Assembly: GCA_963836785.1 (NCBI GenBank) | Contig: CAWIKW010000006.1 | Location: 62,001-126,000 of the forward strand | DNA length: 64,000 nucleotides | Direction of reading: 5' to 3' | From: DASQPR01 sp963836785 | Lineage (GTDB): Bacteria > Actinomycetota > Actinomycetes > Mycobacteriales > Micromonosporaceae | Translations under genes and position numbers: made by a program | Shown here: positions 1 to 9,702 of the stretch, piece by piece | Position numbering within the stretch: the stretch's first letter is position 1 | Layout: each line of letters starts with the position of its first letter | Notes under the pieces: model-generated | What the model was told of the DNA's origin: nothing | The model's input: only the letters and a program-made list of their open reading frames with translations | Database searches by the model: none

Positions 1-277
1 GCGTGATCGCTTCGGGCACCGCGGTGATCCCGGCCGTGTCGCCGGAGCCGGCGGCCCTGATCTTCAGGGTCCAGCCGATGGCAACAATGACGGCCAACAC
101 GGCCACGATCCAGACCAGAACACCGGCCGGGACCGACCGCATCGCATCCGGTCCGTCGCTGTCGAGGCCGTCGTTGTCGAAGCGCTCGCCATCCAGGACG
201 TCGCTGTCGATGCCGCCGCTGTCGAGGCGGACGTTCTTGTTCGGGCCAACGTTGGATTCGTCCGGTCCGTACTCCAC
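1..277 (-). CDS. single-pass membrane protein, C-terminus beyond window
   Basis: An open frame of 92 codons starts at a GTG at 277 and runs off the left edge. Residues 1-48 are acidic and rich in Asp, Gly and Ser, with repeated D-S/D-G motifs. Residues about 52-69 form one hydrophobic helix (VLVWIVAVLAVIVAIGW), followed by a basic stretch and the start of an outside domain. That fits an anchored protein with a cytoplasmic acidic tail. I do not recognise a family, and no function is assigned. The GTG was chosen because it opens the only frame with actinobacterial codon bias. Confidence 0.6.
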   Translation of the reverse strand, partial: MEYGPDESNVGPNKNVRLDSGGIDSDVLDGERFDNDGLDSDGPDAMRSVPAGVLVWIVAVLAVIVAIGWTLKIRAAGSGDTAGITAVPEAIT

Positions 278-557
278 GGTTTCCCATCATGCTTCGTCGC
301 GGCCGGCAGCGCGATGACAGATTGGCAACGCCAAATCGAACAGGACGGTAAGACCGCGCGCGGTCCGTTAGCGTGTTCGTGCATTTGGGCAGGTCACAGG
401 GCTTGGCCGTCTACACTTTTACTCAGCGCGAGGCATCAGCGTCGCGTGACCTAATTGTTGATATGACTGGCCATGCGCGAGGTCGCCGAACTTTCTGCGC
501 CGCTTGATTCCGGCGGTCGGCGCCCATGGTTCCGCCACCGACCGCGAGGAGCTGCAC

Positions 558-1100
558 ATGGCGATTGGACCAGTTCAACTGCTGGTACTCGGTTTCGAAC
601 GACCCAACTTCCACGGTGAGATCATCGAGGAGTTGGAGAGGCTGCGCGAAAGCGATGCCGTTCGGGTGATCGATTCGCTCGCCGTCTATAAGGACCGGAC
701 CGGGAACATCGAGGTGGAACACCTCAGCAATCTGACCGAAGACGAGGCCATCGAGCTCGGCACCAAGGTCGGCGCGTTGATTGGTTTGGGCATCGACGGC
801 GAAGAGGGATTCGTGGCTGGTGCCGAGGCGGGCGCCGAGGCAGCCGCTTCGGGCGCGTCGGCGCTGTCCGACCCCGACGAGTGGGACGTTCTCAAGGACA
901 TTCCCAATGACTCCGCCGCAGCGCTGCTACTGCTCGAGCACCACTGGGCCGTTCCACTGCGCGACGCGATCGCGCGGGCCGGCGGCTTCCGTGTCAGCGA
1001 CGGATTCATCAGCCCGCTGGACCTTGTCGAGATCGGGTTGGTCTCGAATGAGGAGGCAAAGCAACTCCACGATCTGGAGACCGCCTCGGCCGTGCGCTGA
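558..1100 (+). CDS. DUF6325 family protein
   Basis: 180 residues. The N-terminus (MAIGPVQLLVLGFERPNF, then an acidic helix and VRVIDSLAVYKD) matches the DUF6325 pattern of small actinobacterial proteins of unknown function. A Gly/Ala-rich centre (about 84-110, GALIGLGIDGEEGFVAGAEAGAEAAA) follows, as in stress-associated DUF1269-like proteins. The ATG at 558 is preceded by GAGGAG at 545-550. A longer in-frame start at 504 has no such site. A tiny Arg-rich ORF follows at 1130, an arrangement common for this family. Function is unknown; a role in membrane or stress physiology is only inferred. Confidence 0.75.
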   Translation: MAIGPVQLLVLGFERPNFHGEIIEELERLRESDAVRVIDSLAVYKDRTGNIEVEHLSNLTEDEAIELGTKVGALIGLGIDGEEGFVAGAEAGAEAAASGASALSDPDEWDVLKDIPNDSAAALLLLEHHWAVPLRDAIARAGGFRVSDGFISPLDLVEIGLVSNEEAKQLHDLETASAVR

Positions 1101-1129
1101 CGGGCCGAGATCACTACCTGGAGGATGAC

Positions 1130-1201
1130 ATGTTCGGATCTCGAAGGGTCGCTCGGCGGACCGGTCGACGTACGGCCCGGCGCGTGTCTCGTCGTCGCTA
1201 G
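1130..1201 (+). CDS. 23-residue arginine-rich small protein
   Basis: An ATG at 1130 lies 5 bases after GGAGG (1120-1124) and opens 23 codons ending in TAG. The peptide starts MFGSRRVARRTGRR and about half its residues are Arg. Short basic ORFs often follow DUF6325 genes, usually as the start of a longer SHOCT-type protein, so this may be a shortened version of that partner. The good ribosome site and the operon-like 29-base spacing support translation. No function can be assigned. Confidence 0.45.
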   Translation: MFGSRRVARRTGRRTARRVSRRR

Positions 1202-1226
1202 ACGTCAGGACGAGCCGGCATACACG

Positions 1227-1262
1227 TGAGCCGTGATCGGGTTGCGACCCGGTCACGGCTCA
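1227..1262. terminator. strong hairpin after the DUF6325 unit
   Basis: Arms TGAGCCGTGATCGGGT (1227-1242) and ACCCGGTCACGGCTCA (1247-1262) pair over 16 bp with a single G-T position around a TGCG loop. There is no T-run, which is usual for actinobacterial terminators. It lies 25 bases past the small ORF. Confidence 0.6.
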
Positions 1263-1326
1263 TTCGTGTGCCGCCGTGCTTCCGCCTCGCGAAGCTCAAG
1301 GCGGTCGGCGGTGTCGAACCTTCCTT

Positions 1327-1399
1327 GATCCGTGATCTTGCAGCGGGAGGTGTCTGTCGCCTCCAAGATCAGGCCCCTGGCGCTGCAAGATCACGGATC
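1327..1399. repeat. 19-bp perfect inverted repeat in intergenic DNA
   Basis: GATCCGTGATCTTGCAGCG at 1327-1345 is repeated inverted at 1381-1399, 35 bases away. Inside, TGATCTTG (1333-1340) can alternatively pair with CAAGATCA (1364-1371), closing over GGAGG and CCTCC. The 1202-1669 interval holds this repeat and the hairpin at 1227, and I see no convincing gene in it. It may be a dispersed extragenic repeat or a structured leader of the 1670 gene. Confidence 0.7.
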
Positions 1400-1669
1400 T
1401 TGAGGGCGACACGCTGCTGGTCGACGTCGTACCGGCGCTCGGGTTCCGGGCCGCTGATCGCGACATCGCTGGTGCCTCAACCCGACGCACGCCGGCCACC
1501 CGCGCTGCCTGGCGGTTTGCTCGGCGTGGCCGGTGGGGTAGTTATCGGGGCGTGGGGCGGGGGTCGACGACGCAATGGTCGGCGAGCACCCGATCTGACG
1601 GGCCGAATAGTTGATCGAGGTACATTGGCCGATGATGCTGTCAACCGCGAGCTGACCAGGGCCGATGTC

Positions 1670-3541
1670 ATGCCGGATTCATCCGAGGCGTCCTCCGATC
1701 CGGACATCGAAGCGCCGGACGATCGGCCGGCGGCGTCCGACACGCAGCAACAGTCGGAGACCGCTCCCGAAGCGACTCCGGACCGACCCGTCGAGACGGT
1801 GTCGCCCAGACGGTCACGGCGTGCGGGCCGTGCGCTCGTCGACGCGCTCGTTGTCATCGCATACGTCCTGCTCGCGTGGCGTGTTCTCGCCGACTTTCCG
1901 CTCGGGCAGCATCGACTTCCCCCGGGCAACTCCTCGGATCAGCTGGACCTGGAGTGGTTCCTGGCCAACGGGCTCCATCTTGTATCGCACCCGCAGAATC
2001 CCTTCTTCACCCGGCAAATGGGCGCGCCCCTCGGCGTGAACCTGCTCGGCAACACATCGATGCTGGGCATTGCGATTCCGTTCGCCCCGCTAACGGCGGC
2101 TGCCGGTGCGTACACGAGCTATGTCGTCATGACCTTGCTCGGCCTGGCCGGCACCGCCACCGCCTGGTACTGGCTACTGTCTCGCAAGCTCGTCCGGTCG
2201 CGGTTCGGCGCGGCCCTCGGCGGCGCGGTGGCCGGGTTCGGGCCCGGCATGATCGCGCACGTCGCCGGTCAGGCCGACCTCGTGATCAACTTCTTGATCC
2301 CGTTCATTCTGTGGCTGACCTTCGACGTCGCCACCGGCCGGCGACGATGGTGGCGGGGCATCGCGCTCGGCTTGTTGATCGCGTATCAGATGTTCCTCAA
2401 CCAGGAGACGCTGCTCGTCACGGCCGTCGGTGCGGCCGTCGTCGCGATCGTGCTCGCGGCCACCTCGCAAGAGGCACGAGAGCGGGCGCGCCCGTTCCTC
2501 GTTAACCTCGGAATCGCCGGTGGCGTCGCGTTCGTGCTGCTGGCGTACCCGCTCTGGTTCGAATTCTTCGGCCCGCAGCATGTCAACGGACTGGTCTCCA
2601 GCGCCGTTCACACCGGCACGACCCTGCCGGGGCTCTGGCACCTGCCGCGAACGTCATGGGGTGCCAGCATCGGGCTGACCGGTGCCGGCGGCATCGGCAA
2701 CGAACAGAACGTCGCGCTCGGACCGGCACTCGTCCTTCTCGGTTGTATCGCCCTGTGGCTGCATCGCAACCGCGTCGTGCTGGCGTCCTCGATCGCCGGT
2801 CTGGTGCTTCTCGTCTTGTCGCTCGGCTCTCGTGTAGACGTCGGCGGATCGCATGTGGTTGGGCCGTATCGGTTGCTCAGCTCGCTTCCCATCTTTGCCT
2901 CACTCACGCCGGCGCGATTAGGTCTCGCCCTGTTGCCGGTCGCGGCGGTGTTGATCGCCGCGGCGATCGATCGGCTGTCGCTCGCCCGAGGGCCGTGGAG
3001 ATGGCCGCACGTCCTGGGACGCATCGTGGTCGCCGCCGCGCTGTTGCCGCTCTTCCCGACGCCGGTGCCGACCGCGCCCGGGCCGGTGGTACCCGCGTTC
3101 ATCACCAGCGGAACCTGGCGGCATTACGTAAACCAGAAACAATCAGTCGTGGCGTTCCCGGTCACGACGCGGCGCGCGCCGACGCTCATTTCATGGTCGA
3201 CGGCCACCGCCGACGATTTGCGCATCGCGAACGGCTACTTCGTGGGACCGGCCGCACCGGGCAGTGCGGCTCCGTCATTGGGTCCGCGGACGCGACCGAC
3301 GGTCGCAATGATCAACTCGATTGCCACCACCCGACGCGTACCCAGGTTCTCCAGCGCGCAGCGCGCAGCGGTCGTAGCCGATCTTCAGTACTGGCACGCG
3401 GCGCTGGTCGTCGTGGCGCCCGGATCACATGTCGGCCTCTTCAAGGCCGCGGCGACCGAGCTGTTCGGTCCCGGCCGATTCGTGCAAGGCGTGTGGATCT
3501 GGGACGTCCGGCGACTGACCGGCACGCAGGGCAGCCTTTGA
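1670..3541 (+). CDS. large polytopic membrane protein, GT-C/YfhO-like
   Basis: 623 residues. A hydrophilic Asp/Glu/Pro-rich N-terminus (1-45) is followed by about 11-12 hydrophobic segments, then a soluble C-terminal domain from about residue 470. The conserved-looking loop after the first helix (LDLEWFLANGLHLVSHPQNPF, then MGAPLGVNLLGNTS) and the FGPGMIAHVAGQADLV segment resemble actinobacterial membrane proteins of the GT-C glycosyltransferase type that act on lipid-linked sugars at the outer membrane face. A catalytic residue cannot be pinned down. The ATG at 1670 follows a weak AGGG site. The frame stays open upstream to 1226 but loses coding character there. Confidence 0.6.
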   Translation: MPDSSEASSDPDIEAPDDRPAASDTQQQSETAPEATPDRPVETVSPRRSRRAGRALVDALVVIAYVLLAWRVLADFPLGQHRLPPGNSSDQLDLEWFLANGLHLVSHPQNPFFTRQMGAPLGVNLLGNTSMLGIAIPFAPLTAAAGAYTSYVVMTLLGLAGTATAWYWLLSRKLVRSRFGAALGGAVAGFGPGMIAHVAGQADLVINFLIPFILWLTFDVATGRRRWWRGIALGLLIAYQMFLNQETLLVTAVGAAVVAIVLAATSQEARERARPFLVNLGIAGGVAFVLLAYPLWFEFFGPQHVNGLVSSAVHTGTTLPGLWHLPRTSWGASIGLTGAGGIGNEQNVALGPALVLLGCIALWLHRNRVVLASSIAGLVLLVLSLGSRVDVGGSHVVGPYRLLSSLPIFASLTPARLGLALLPVAAVLIAAAIDRLSLARGPWRWPHVLGRIVVAAALLPLFPTPVPTAPGPVVPAFITSGTWRHYVNQKQSVVAFPVTTRRAPTLISWSTATADDLRIANGYFVGPAAPGSAAPSLGPRTRPTVAMINSIATTRRVPRFSSAQRAAVVADLQYWHAALVVVAPGSHVGLFKAAATELFGPGRFVQGVWIWDVRRLTGTQGSL

Positions 3542-3632
3542 TCTGATTCGTGTTGTCCGCCGCATGGAAGCTGATACACGATCGGTCGCTCGCTGTCGCA
3601 GCGTGTCGGCTTTCGAGCGTGGCGTAACTCGG

Positions 3633-3661
3633 TTGACGACAGCGTCATCGGCACCGAACAT
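3633..3661 (+). promoter_or_regulatory. sigma70-type promoter before RNHCP gene
   Basis: TTGACG (3633-3638), a 17-base spacer and GAACAT (3656-3661) fit a housekeeping promoter. It would give a 5' leader of about 100 bases. Confidence 0.4.
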
Positions 3662-3765
3662 GGCGTTCGTCCCGGGTCTGCATCGGCCCGCCCGGAGGCA
3701 GTGACGACGAGAGGAGGCGAAATGTCTGTCCGAATTCGAAGCTCTGATCTGAAAGGTCGTCAGAC

Positions 3766-4152
3766 TTGTCGTTTCCTCGTTCGTTCCAATGTGGGCACTG
3801 CGGCGTAGACGTCTCACTCGACGCGCCGGGTACCTCGCATCGCAATCACTGTCCCACTTGTCTTTGGTCCAGGCACCTCGATCGCAACGTGCCCGGCGAC
3901 CGCAAGGCCGACTGTCCGGGCGGCATGGAGCCGATCGCGGTTACCGTCCGAGGCGAGCGTCGCTGGATGCTGATCCACCGCTGCACGCGCTGCGGCCGGT
4001 TGCGGCTGAATCGCACGGCCGCCGACGACAATGTGCTGCTTCTGCTCCAGCTGGCGGCACTGCCGCTGGCTACTCCGCCCGTCCCACACGCCCGTTTCGG
4101 CGCGAGCGAGAACGGCCGATCCGTTGTGTCCCGCGATCCGTCGACCGGGTAG
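3766..4152 (+). CDS. RNHCP domain protein
   Basis: 128 residues with a compact cysteine-rich core. CGHCG at about 9-13 is followed by the family signature RNHCPTCLWSRHLD at about 26-39, then a cysteine at 50 and CTRCG at about 73-77. These cysteines would bind one or two zinc ions. RNHCP proteins are small bacterial zinc-ribbon proteins of unknown function, perhaps nucleic-acid binding. The start is a TTG preceded by GAAAGG at 3751. The last 40 residues lack cysteines and look disordered. Confidence 0.8.
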   Translation: MSFPRSFQCGHCGVDVSLDAPGTSHRNHCPTCLWSRHLDRNVPGDRKADCPGGMEPIAVTVRGERRWMLIHRCTRCGRLRLNRTAADDNVLLLLQLAALPLATPPVPHARFGASENGRSVVSRDPSTG

Positions 4153-4336
4153 GCGTCAGCTCCCGAAATTGGCGGTCCTTGGCAATGGTCGGTCGGTCGC
4201 CAGCGAGTTTTAGTGGTGAACGGTCTGCGTGCCGCCGTCGCGATGGCAACCCGCCGGTCGTGGGTGGGTTGCCATCGTTCGAAGTCGACAAGATTGCGGG
4301 CGGACGGCCGGCACGTTCCTGGTCATACTCACTGCC

Positions 4337-5776
4337 ATGCTGAATACGTCGAGCGTCAGCCGGACGCTGGATGCGATCTCTGACGCGGTCGCCATCGAAC
4401 TCGCGCCGACCGGCTGGCGGCGTCGCGCTCTTGGCCGACCGTTCGGCGTAGAGACGTTCACGCGCGATCTCGGGACCGGTGTTCTCGCGACGATGAACCT
4501 CACTTCGCCGTGGATATCGATCGGTACGGAGTGGCCGCAACAGTTATCGGTCGATGTCGGCGTCGACTTCGAGCCGGCGCTTGACCTCGCGCCGCTGCTG
4601 ACGCTGCCCGTGATGCCGATGCTTGTCCGCGCTCCGACACCGGACGGCCGACACCACGGCGAGGTCACGATCGCCGGCGGTCGAGCCGATCAGCGGGCGG
4701 AGGCGGTCCGCGAGATCGTCACCGTGTACGCGACCCAAGCCGTTGCGTTCGCCGGTGGCTTCGATGCGGCCGAGATTCTGGCCGTACTGCGTCGCGGCGT
4801 CGATACCGACGGCGGTGAGTGGTGGCACAAGCGATACCTCGCGATGTTGATCGCGTTGGGTCGCCGCGACGAAATGCACGACGCGCTCGTCACGTACGAA
4901 CAGCGATTCGCTGGCGAGCCGGACGCCGCCCGCGCCCGCCGTTTCGCCCGGCAGGTGCGGCGGCGGACCACGGAATCGCCCGCGCGCATTCCGCCGGTGG
5001 AAGACACGTTGGCTGTGCTGCCTCCGCCGCGACGGTTGCGCAACGTGCCCAAGCCAGGTCTGCGCGACACTTGGCAGCGCTCTCGAGCGCACCAGGCCGC
5101 CACGAAAGCCGTCGAGGCTCGCGCCGGCGGCCGATCAGTCAGCGAGCTCCGCGAGATGCTGGCGACGGAGTACGCGACACGTGCCGTGGCGGTGTCGGCG
5201 ATCGGCGTCGCTATCACGGCCGACCATATCGCCGCTGGCCGGACACCACTCGGCCGCGTCGCGCGCGGTCTCGACATAGCGGCCGCGGTGACGAGCGGCG
5301 TAGTCCAAATGGTCCAGGTCTTCACCCGACCCGGCTCGATGGCGTATCCGGACTGGATGTTGCCGCCCGAGCGGGCCGCGTACGAGGTCGAGGCATCGGA
5401 CGATCACGCTGTCGCCGTACGAATCGACGACGGCGTGCGCCAATATCTCGATCGTGCCCTCGCCGAAGGCCGCCGCCTGGGCTCGTTGGCGCAGGTTCCA
5501 GTCTGGCTCAGCACACCGGACTCGCCGGACGACGCTGTTCGAGTCCACCTGGGCGCGCGTCCGATTGGTGTCGTGGCGGCCACCGATGCCGCGTCGTTTG
5601 CCTCGGCGTTCCGCGCCGCCGCACTGTTCGACGAGGATCTGACCATGACGGCCCGCCTGTACCGCACGGTCGACGGCGTACACCTCGTCGAACTTCCGGC
5701 CGGCACCGTATGGTCCATCGACGCGACCGACCAGCCGGATATCGACGATGACGACAACGAGAACACTGACACCTGA
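4337..5776 (+). CDS. hypothetical protein
   Basis: 479 residues. The first 70 (beta-rich, LGTGVLATMNLTSPWISIG) and the 130-200 helical part do not match a family I know. Residues about 255-345 contain small hydrophobic stretches (VAVSAIGVAITADHI) that may be one membrane-associated helix. The tail ends in an acidic DDDDNE run. CATACT (4324-4329) ends 7 bases before the ATG, which suggests a leaderless mRNA and decides this start over a longer frame from 4229. The gene stands alone between two hypothetical neighbours and the regulator at 5873. Confidence 0.6.
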   Translation: MLNTSSVSRTLDAISDAVAIELAPTGWRRRALGRPFGVETFTRDLGTGVLATMNLTSPWISIGTEWPQQLSVDVGVDFEPALDLAPLLTLPVMPMLVRAPTPDGRHHGEVTIAGGRADQRAEAVREIVTVYATQAVAFAGGFDAAEILAVLRRGVDTDGGEWWHKRYLAMLIALGRRDEMHDALVTYEQRFAGEPDAARARRFARQVRRRTTESPARIPPVEDTLAVLPPPRRLRNVPKPGLRDTWQRSRAHQAATKAVEARAGGRSVSELREMLATEYATRAVAVSAIGVAITADHIAAGRTPLGRVARGLDIAAAVTSGVVQMVQVFTRPGSMAYPDWMLPPERAAYEVEASDDHAVAVRIDDGVRQYLDRALAEGRRLGSLAQVPVWLSTPDSPDDAVRVHLGARPIGVVAATDAASFASAFRAAALFDEDLTMTARLYRTVDGVHLVELPAGTVWSIDATDQPDIDDDDNENTDT

Positions 5777-5872
5777 CGGCAGCCGCGTGCAGGTCGGTCC
5801 AGGCGGAGCCGTGCAATCGGCGCCGGTCTCCGACCGATCGCCCGGCGGCGCCGCCCGAACTCGACGGCAGGC

Positions 5873-8542
5873 TCAGGCGCGACGGGATGACAGTAGGCGC
5901 AGCTCGCGCCCGCGCTGTACGGCCGACGATCGATCGGTGGCACCGAGCTTGCTGTAGATCCGGCGGATGTGGGTGTTAACGGTGTTCAGCGAGACCGAGA
6001 GTTGCCCAGCGATCTCGGGACGGGTGAGGTTGGTCGGCAGATAGCGCAGCACGCGCAACTCGCTGGGGCTGAGTTGATCGGCCGGTTCGGGGGCGGTGAC
6101 GTGGCCGGGCGTGCCGGCGTGGACGGCGTCGAGGATGTCGGTGACGAGCGCGGCGTGAGCCGTCCCCTGCGACGGCAGGCCCGCCAGCAGCTCCCACGCG
6201 CCGGTCATCGCGAACGGCAGGATAAGCCGGTCCGGCTCGGCCAGGTGCAGCGCCTGCTCGACCCCAGCCCGAACTCCGCGCTCGTCGCCCAGGTCTCGGC
6301 AGGCGAGCGCCGCCAGCAGGTGGGCCTCGATCACCGTGAGGTAGGAGTTGACCGCCGCGCTGCCGTCGAGGACCGACTCAAGCTCGTGGCGGGCCCCTAC
6401 CGGGTCCTGCTCGGCGAGGCGGACCATCGCTGCGGCGTTACGCATCTCGCCCGTAGCCGCCAGCTGGTCGTCGACGGCGGCGAGGGTGGCCCGCGCCTGT
6501 TCGACGTGGCCGAGGCGGGCCTGGGTGGCGATCGTCCACGCCATGACTCGGGAGCTCAGCGCGTGTTGCCCGACCATGAGCGACTGCACCTGCCCGGCGG
6601 CCCGTAATTCATTCAAGGCCTCGTGGTACTGGCCGCGTGCCGCCGGGAGGATCGCAGAGATTAGGTGGACTAGTAACTGGATGCCCGGCTCGCCCGCGGA
6701 CGGCGTGGCGCGCCGGGCGCGCTCCAGCCACTGCTCGCCGTGGTCGAACTCGCCGGTCAAGATGAGGATCCCGGCGAGCGTCGCGTGCGCTGGAGCGATC
6801 ACTGGCTCGGTGTCCCAGCCGTGCCGGGCCGCGAGCGCTATGGCGTCCTGGCAGTGCCGCCGGGCCAGGGCTAAAGAGTCGCCAGTGGCCGCAAACCCGA
6901 GGTGGGCAAGGCAAGCCACCTCCAGGTACGGGCGATCTATCTCGCGGGCGAGGGCGGCGCCGTCCCGCAGGTGACGTTGGCTGTCGGCCAGCCGCAGCGA
7001 CCATGCCTCGGTGACGCCGAGGTTGAGGAACGCGACAGCGCGTAGGTCGCCGCCAAGGGCCACGTCGGCGTTGGATTGGCCGGCCGGCGACGCCAGCGCG
7101 CCGACCTGCTCGAACACGCCGTTGAAGTTCCCGCGCAGGCGCGCCGACAAGAGATCCAGAGACGCGATGGCCATCTGCAGCCGATACTGCCGGTCGGGCG
7201 GCGCCGTCGCGACGTACGCCTTCGCGATGTCCAGGTGCGCCTCAGCCTGGTCGAGATGGAACTGGTCGAGGTCGGCGATCGCGTGCACGAGGGACAGTCC
7301 GGGGGAGTCCTCGGTGATCCCGGCCGGGAAGGAACGCAGCAGCTCTGCCACGGTCCCGGCCTGGCCGTCGAGGGTGAGGCTCACGGCGTGGTCGGTGAGC
7401 AGCCCGGCCGCCTCGGTCCACTCCCCAGCGGCCTGCAGATGGCGAATGGCGTCGGCAGTGTCGGCGTGCTCGGCGTACCACCGCGCCGCACGGCGATGCA
7501 GTTCCGGTACGTCTCCGGGCGCGGTACGACGCAACTCCAACCGCAGCAGCCCCCGGAACATGTGGTGGTAGCGGAACCACGAGCGAGCGGGGTCAAGCGA
7601 CACGACGAACGCGTTGGCATCCTCCAGGTCCAGCAGGATCCGTTCCGAGCCGGTGGCGCCGGTGAGCAGATCGGCCAGCTCGCCGTTGACCCGGTCCAGC
7701 AGGGAGGTGCGCAGTAGCAGGCGCTGTACCTCTGCTGGCTGCCGATCCAGCATCTCGGCCATCAGGTACTCGGCGACCGTCCGGTCGCTGCCGGAGAACT
7801 CGGCCACGAACCGTTCCGGGTGGGGGTTGCCGGACAGGGACAGAGCGGCCAGCCGCAGCCCGGCCGCCCACCCTTCGGTCCGCTGGTGCAGCGTTGCTAC
7901 GACCGGGTCCGGCAGCGTGATCCCGGCGGCCGTGAGAAGCCGACGGGTCTCGTCCTGGGTGAAGCGCAGCTGACCGGCGCGAATCTCGGCCAGCTCCCCG
8001 CTCAGCCGCAGCTGGTGCAGGCGCAGCGGCGGGTCGCGGCGGGTCGCCACGACCGCGTGGGCATTCGCCGGCAGACTCGTCAACAGGGCCGCGAGCTGTT
8101 CGTTAGCCTCCGCCGAGCTGAGCTCGTGCAGGTCGTCGACGATCAGTACGACGGGGTCGCCCGACGCCGCCAGTTCGGAGCGCACCTTGTCGACCATGGC
8201 CTGACCGTTGAACCCCGGCGCCGGAGGCGGTGGCTCGGTGCCGCCGGTGGCGGCGCGGACCGCGCCCAGCAGGGCGAGCCAGAACAGCTGCGCGTCGTGC
8301 TGGCCCGGCTTTACGGACATGAACGCGATCCGGCGGTCCGGACGCCGTCGGTCGGCCCACGCGCGCAGCAGCGACGTCTTCCCGCTACCAGCGGGCGCCG
8401 AGATGACGGTTACCTGCTTCGCGACTGCGCGGTCCAGCGCGGCGAGGAGGTCGCGGCGGTCGATCAGCCCCGATCGGACCGCGCCCGCCGCCCAGCCCAC
8501 ACCGGCCGTCGCATCGGGAGTCGCGCCATCTCGTGCGGGCAC
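5873..8542 (-). CDS. LuxR-family MalT-like ATPase regulator
   Basis: 889 residues with the three-part layout of LAL/MalT regulators. There is an N-terminal NTPase with Walker A at about 50-57 (APAGSGKTS) and Walker B near 133-140 (LIVDDLHE). A long helical TPR-like sensor follows. The C-terminal LuxR HTH is over the last 65 residues (LSPSELRVLRYLPTNLTRPEIAGQ, SLNTVNTHIRRIYSKLG). Such proteins activate transcription when an effector and ATP are bound. A GTG at 8542 was chosen because the longer frame to 8698 would overlap the divergent gene at 8667. The 124-base gap to the hydrolase gene is probably a shared regulatory region, so the MBL-SDR-AKR genes are the likely targets (inference). Confidence 0.85.
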   Translation of the reverse strand: MPARDGATPDATAGVGWAAGAVRSGLIDRRDLLAALDRAVAKQVTVISAPAGSGKTSLLRAWADRRRPDRRIAFMSVKPGQHDAQLFWLALLGAVRAATGGTEPPPPAPGFNGQAMVDKVRSELAASGDPVVLIVDDLHELSSAEANEQLAALLTSLPANAHAVVATRRDPPLRLHQLRLSGELAEIRAGQLRFTQDETRRLLTAAGITLPDPVVATLHQRTEGWAAGLRLAALSLSGNPHPERFVAEFSGSDRTVAEYLMAEMLDRQPAEVQRLLLRTSLLDRVNGELADLLTGATGSERILLDLEDANAFVVSLDPARSWFRYHHMFRGLLRLELRRTAPGDVPELHRRAARWYAEHADTADAIRHLQAAGEWTEAAGLLTDHAVSLTLDGQAGTVAELLRSFPAGITEDSPGLSLVHAIADLDQFHLDQAEAHLDIAKAYVATAPPDRQYRLQMAIASLDLLSARLRGNFNGVFEQVGALASPAGQSNADVALGGDLRAVAFLNLGVTEAWSLRLADSQRHLRDGAALAREIDRPYLEVACLAHLGFAATGDSLALARRHCQDAIALAARHGWDTEPVIAPAHATLAGILILTGEFDHGEQWLERARRATPSAGEPGIQLLVHLISAILPAARGQYHEALNELRAAGQVQSLMVGQHALSSRVMAWTIATQARLGHVEQARATLAAVDDQLAATGEMRNAAAMVRLAEQDPVGARHELESVLDGSAAVNSYLTVIEAHLLAALACRDLGDERGVRAGVEQALHLAEPDRLILPFAMTGAWELLAGLPSQGTAHAALVTDILDAVHAGTPGHVTAPEPADQLSPSELRVLRYLPTNLTRPEIAGQLSVSLNTVNTHIRRIYSKLGATDRSSAVQRGRELRLLSSRRA

Positions 8543-8666
8543 CCCGAGAGCGTAACCCCGGTCGATCCCCAGCAAATCACCGGAATCCGGTGACGACCTG
8601 TCACCGTCCCGGCGGCAAATCTGGACACGTCCTGATCGGTACGCACAACGGAAACGGAAGTGGAGC

Positions 8667-9647
8667 ATGGCTTCGTCGAGCTCATCCGCGGGCAGCACAC
8701 CAGAACTGCCGGACTACGTCCCGATACCCGAGGCCGCCTTCGGCCCGGCCCTGGGCGAGCAGGGCTACTTCGTCGGCCGCGTCGAGCGCAACCTGTTCTG
8801 GGTCACCGACGGCACCTACCAGTCGGCGTTCCTCGCGACGCCCGAAGGGGTGGTTCTGTTCGACGCCCCGCCGACCATCGGTCACAACCTGCGGCGGGCC
8901 GTGGACGAGGTGGCGGCGGCCGAGGGCATCGGTAACACCGTGACCCATCTGGTCTACTCCCACCACCACGCCGACCACGCCGGCGCGGCGAACCTGTTCG
9001 GCGACGACATCGTACGCATCGGGCACGCGGAGACCCGGCGGTTGCTACTGCGGGACAACGACGCGACGCGGCCCGCGCCGGAGGTCACCTTCGAGGACCG
9101 CTACACGCTCCAGGTCGGCGGCGAACGGGTCGAACTGGCTTATCACGGCCCTAACCACTCGCCGGACAACATCTTCATCCATTTCCCGGACCACGATGCG
9201 CTCATGCTTGTCGATGTTGTCAACTCCGGCTGGGTGCCCATCTACAACCTCAACCTCAGCGAGGACGCGCCCGGATACATCGACGCCCCGGATCGGGCCT
9301 TGGCCTATCCGTGGAAGCACTACATCGGCGGTCATCTCGGCCGGCTTGGCACCCGCGACGATCTCGTCCTGCACCAGCAGTACATCGCCGACATCGTCGA
9401 CAGCGCGCACGCTGCGCTCGCCTCGGTCGACCCGACCCCGTATTTCGTCAAGTACGGCGCGAACGTCTGGGCCGCGGTGGGCGGATACCTCGACGCCGTC
9501 ACCGAGCAAGCCGCCGCGCCGGTCATCGCCAAGTACACCGGCGTCCTGGGGGCCGCCGACGTGCCCGCCTTCACCACCAGCACGACGTTCACCATCCTCC
9601 AGTCGATCCGCCTCGACCTCGGCACCGGATCACAGGTCCACCCATGA
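8667..9647 (+). CDS. MBL-fold metallohydrolase
   Basis: 326 residues. The metal-binding motif YSHHHADHAG (about 93-102) is the HxHxDH signature of the metallo-beta-lactamase fold. Further ligands are likely in YHGPNHSPDN (about 156-165) and MLVDVV (about 178-183), with His in HYIGGHLGRL. The family hydrolyses esters, lactones or thioesters using one or two metal ions in the cytoplasm. Substrate is unknown. GGAAGTGGAG sits just before the ATG. The gene heads a likely operon with the SDR at 9703 and the AKR at 10458, which suggests breakdown of a small organic compound, perhaps under control of the divergent LuxR protein. Confidence 0.8.
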   Translation: MASSSSSAGSTPELPDYVPIPEAAFGPALGEQGYFVGRVERNLFWVTDGTYQSAFLATPEGVVLFDAPPTIGHNLRRAVDEVAAAEGIGNTVTHLVYSHHHADHAGAANLFGDDIVRIGHAETRRLLLRDNDATRPAPEVTFEDRYTLQVGGERVELAYHGPNHSPDNIFIHFPDHDALMLVDVVNSGWVPIYNLNLSEDAPGYIDAPDRALAYPWKHYIGGHLGRLGTRDDLVLHQQYIADIVDSAHAALASVDPTPYFVKYGANVWAAVGGYLDAVTEQAAAPVIAKYTGVLGAADVPAFTTSTTFTILQSIRLDLGTGSQVHP

Positions 9648-9702
9648 CGAAAGGGTTTAACGACATGGCACACGAATCCATCCCTCGCACGGAGGTGCCG
9701 GT

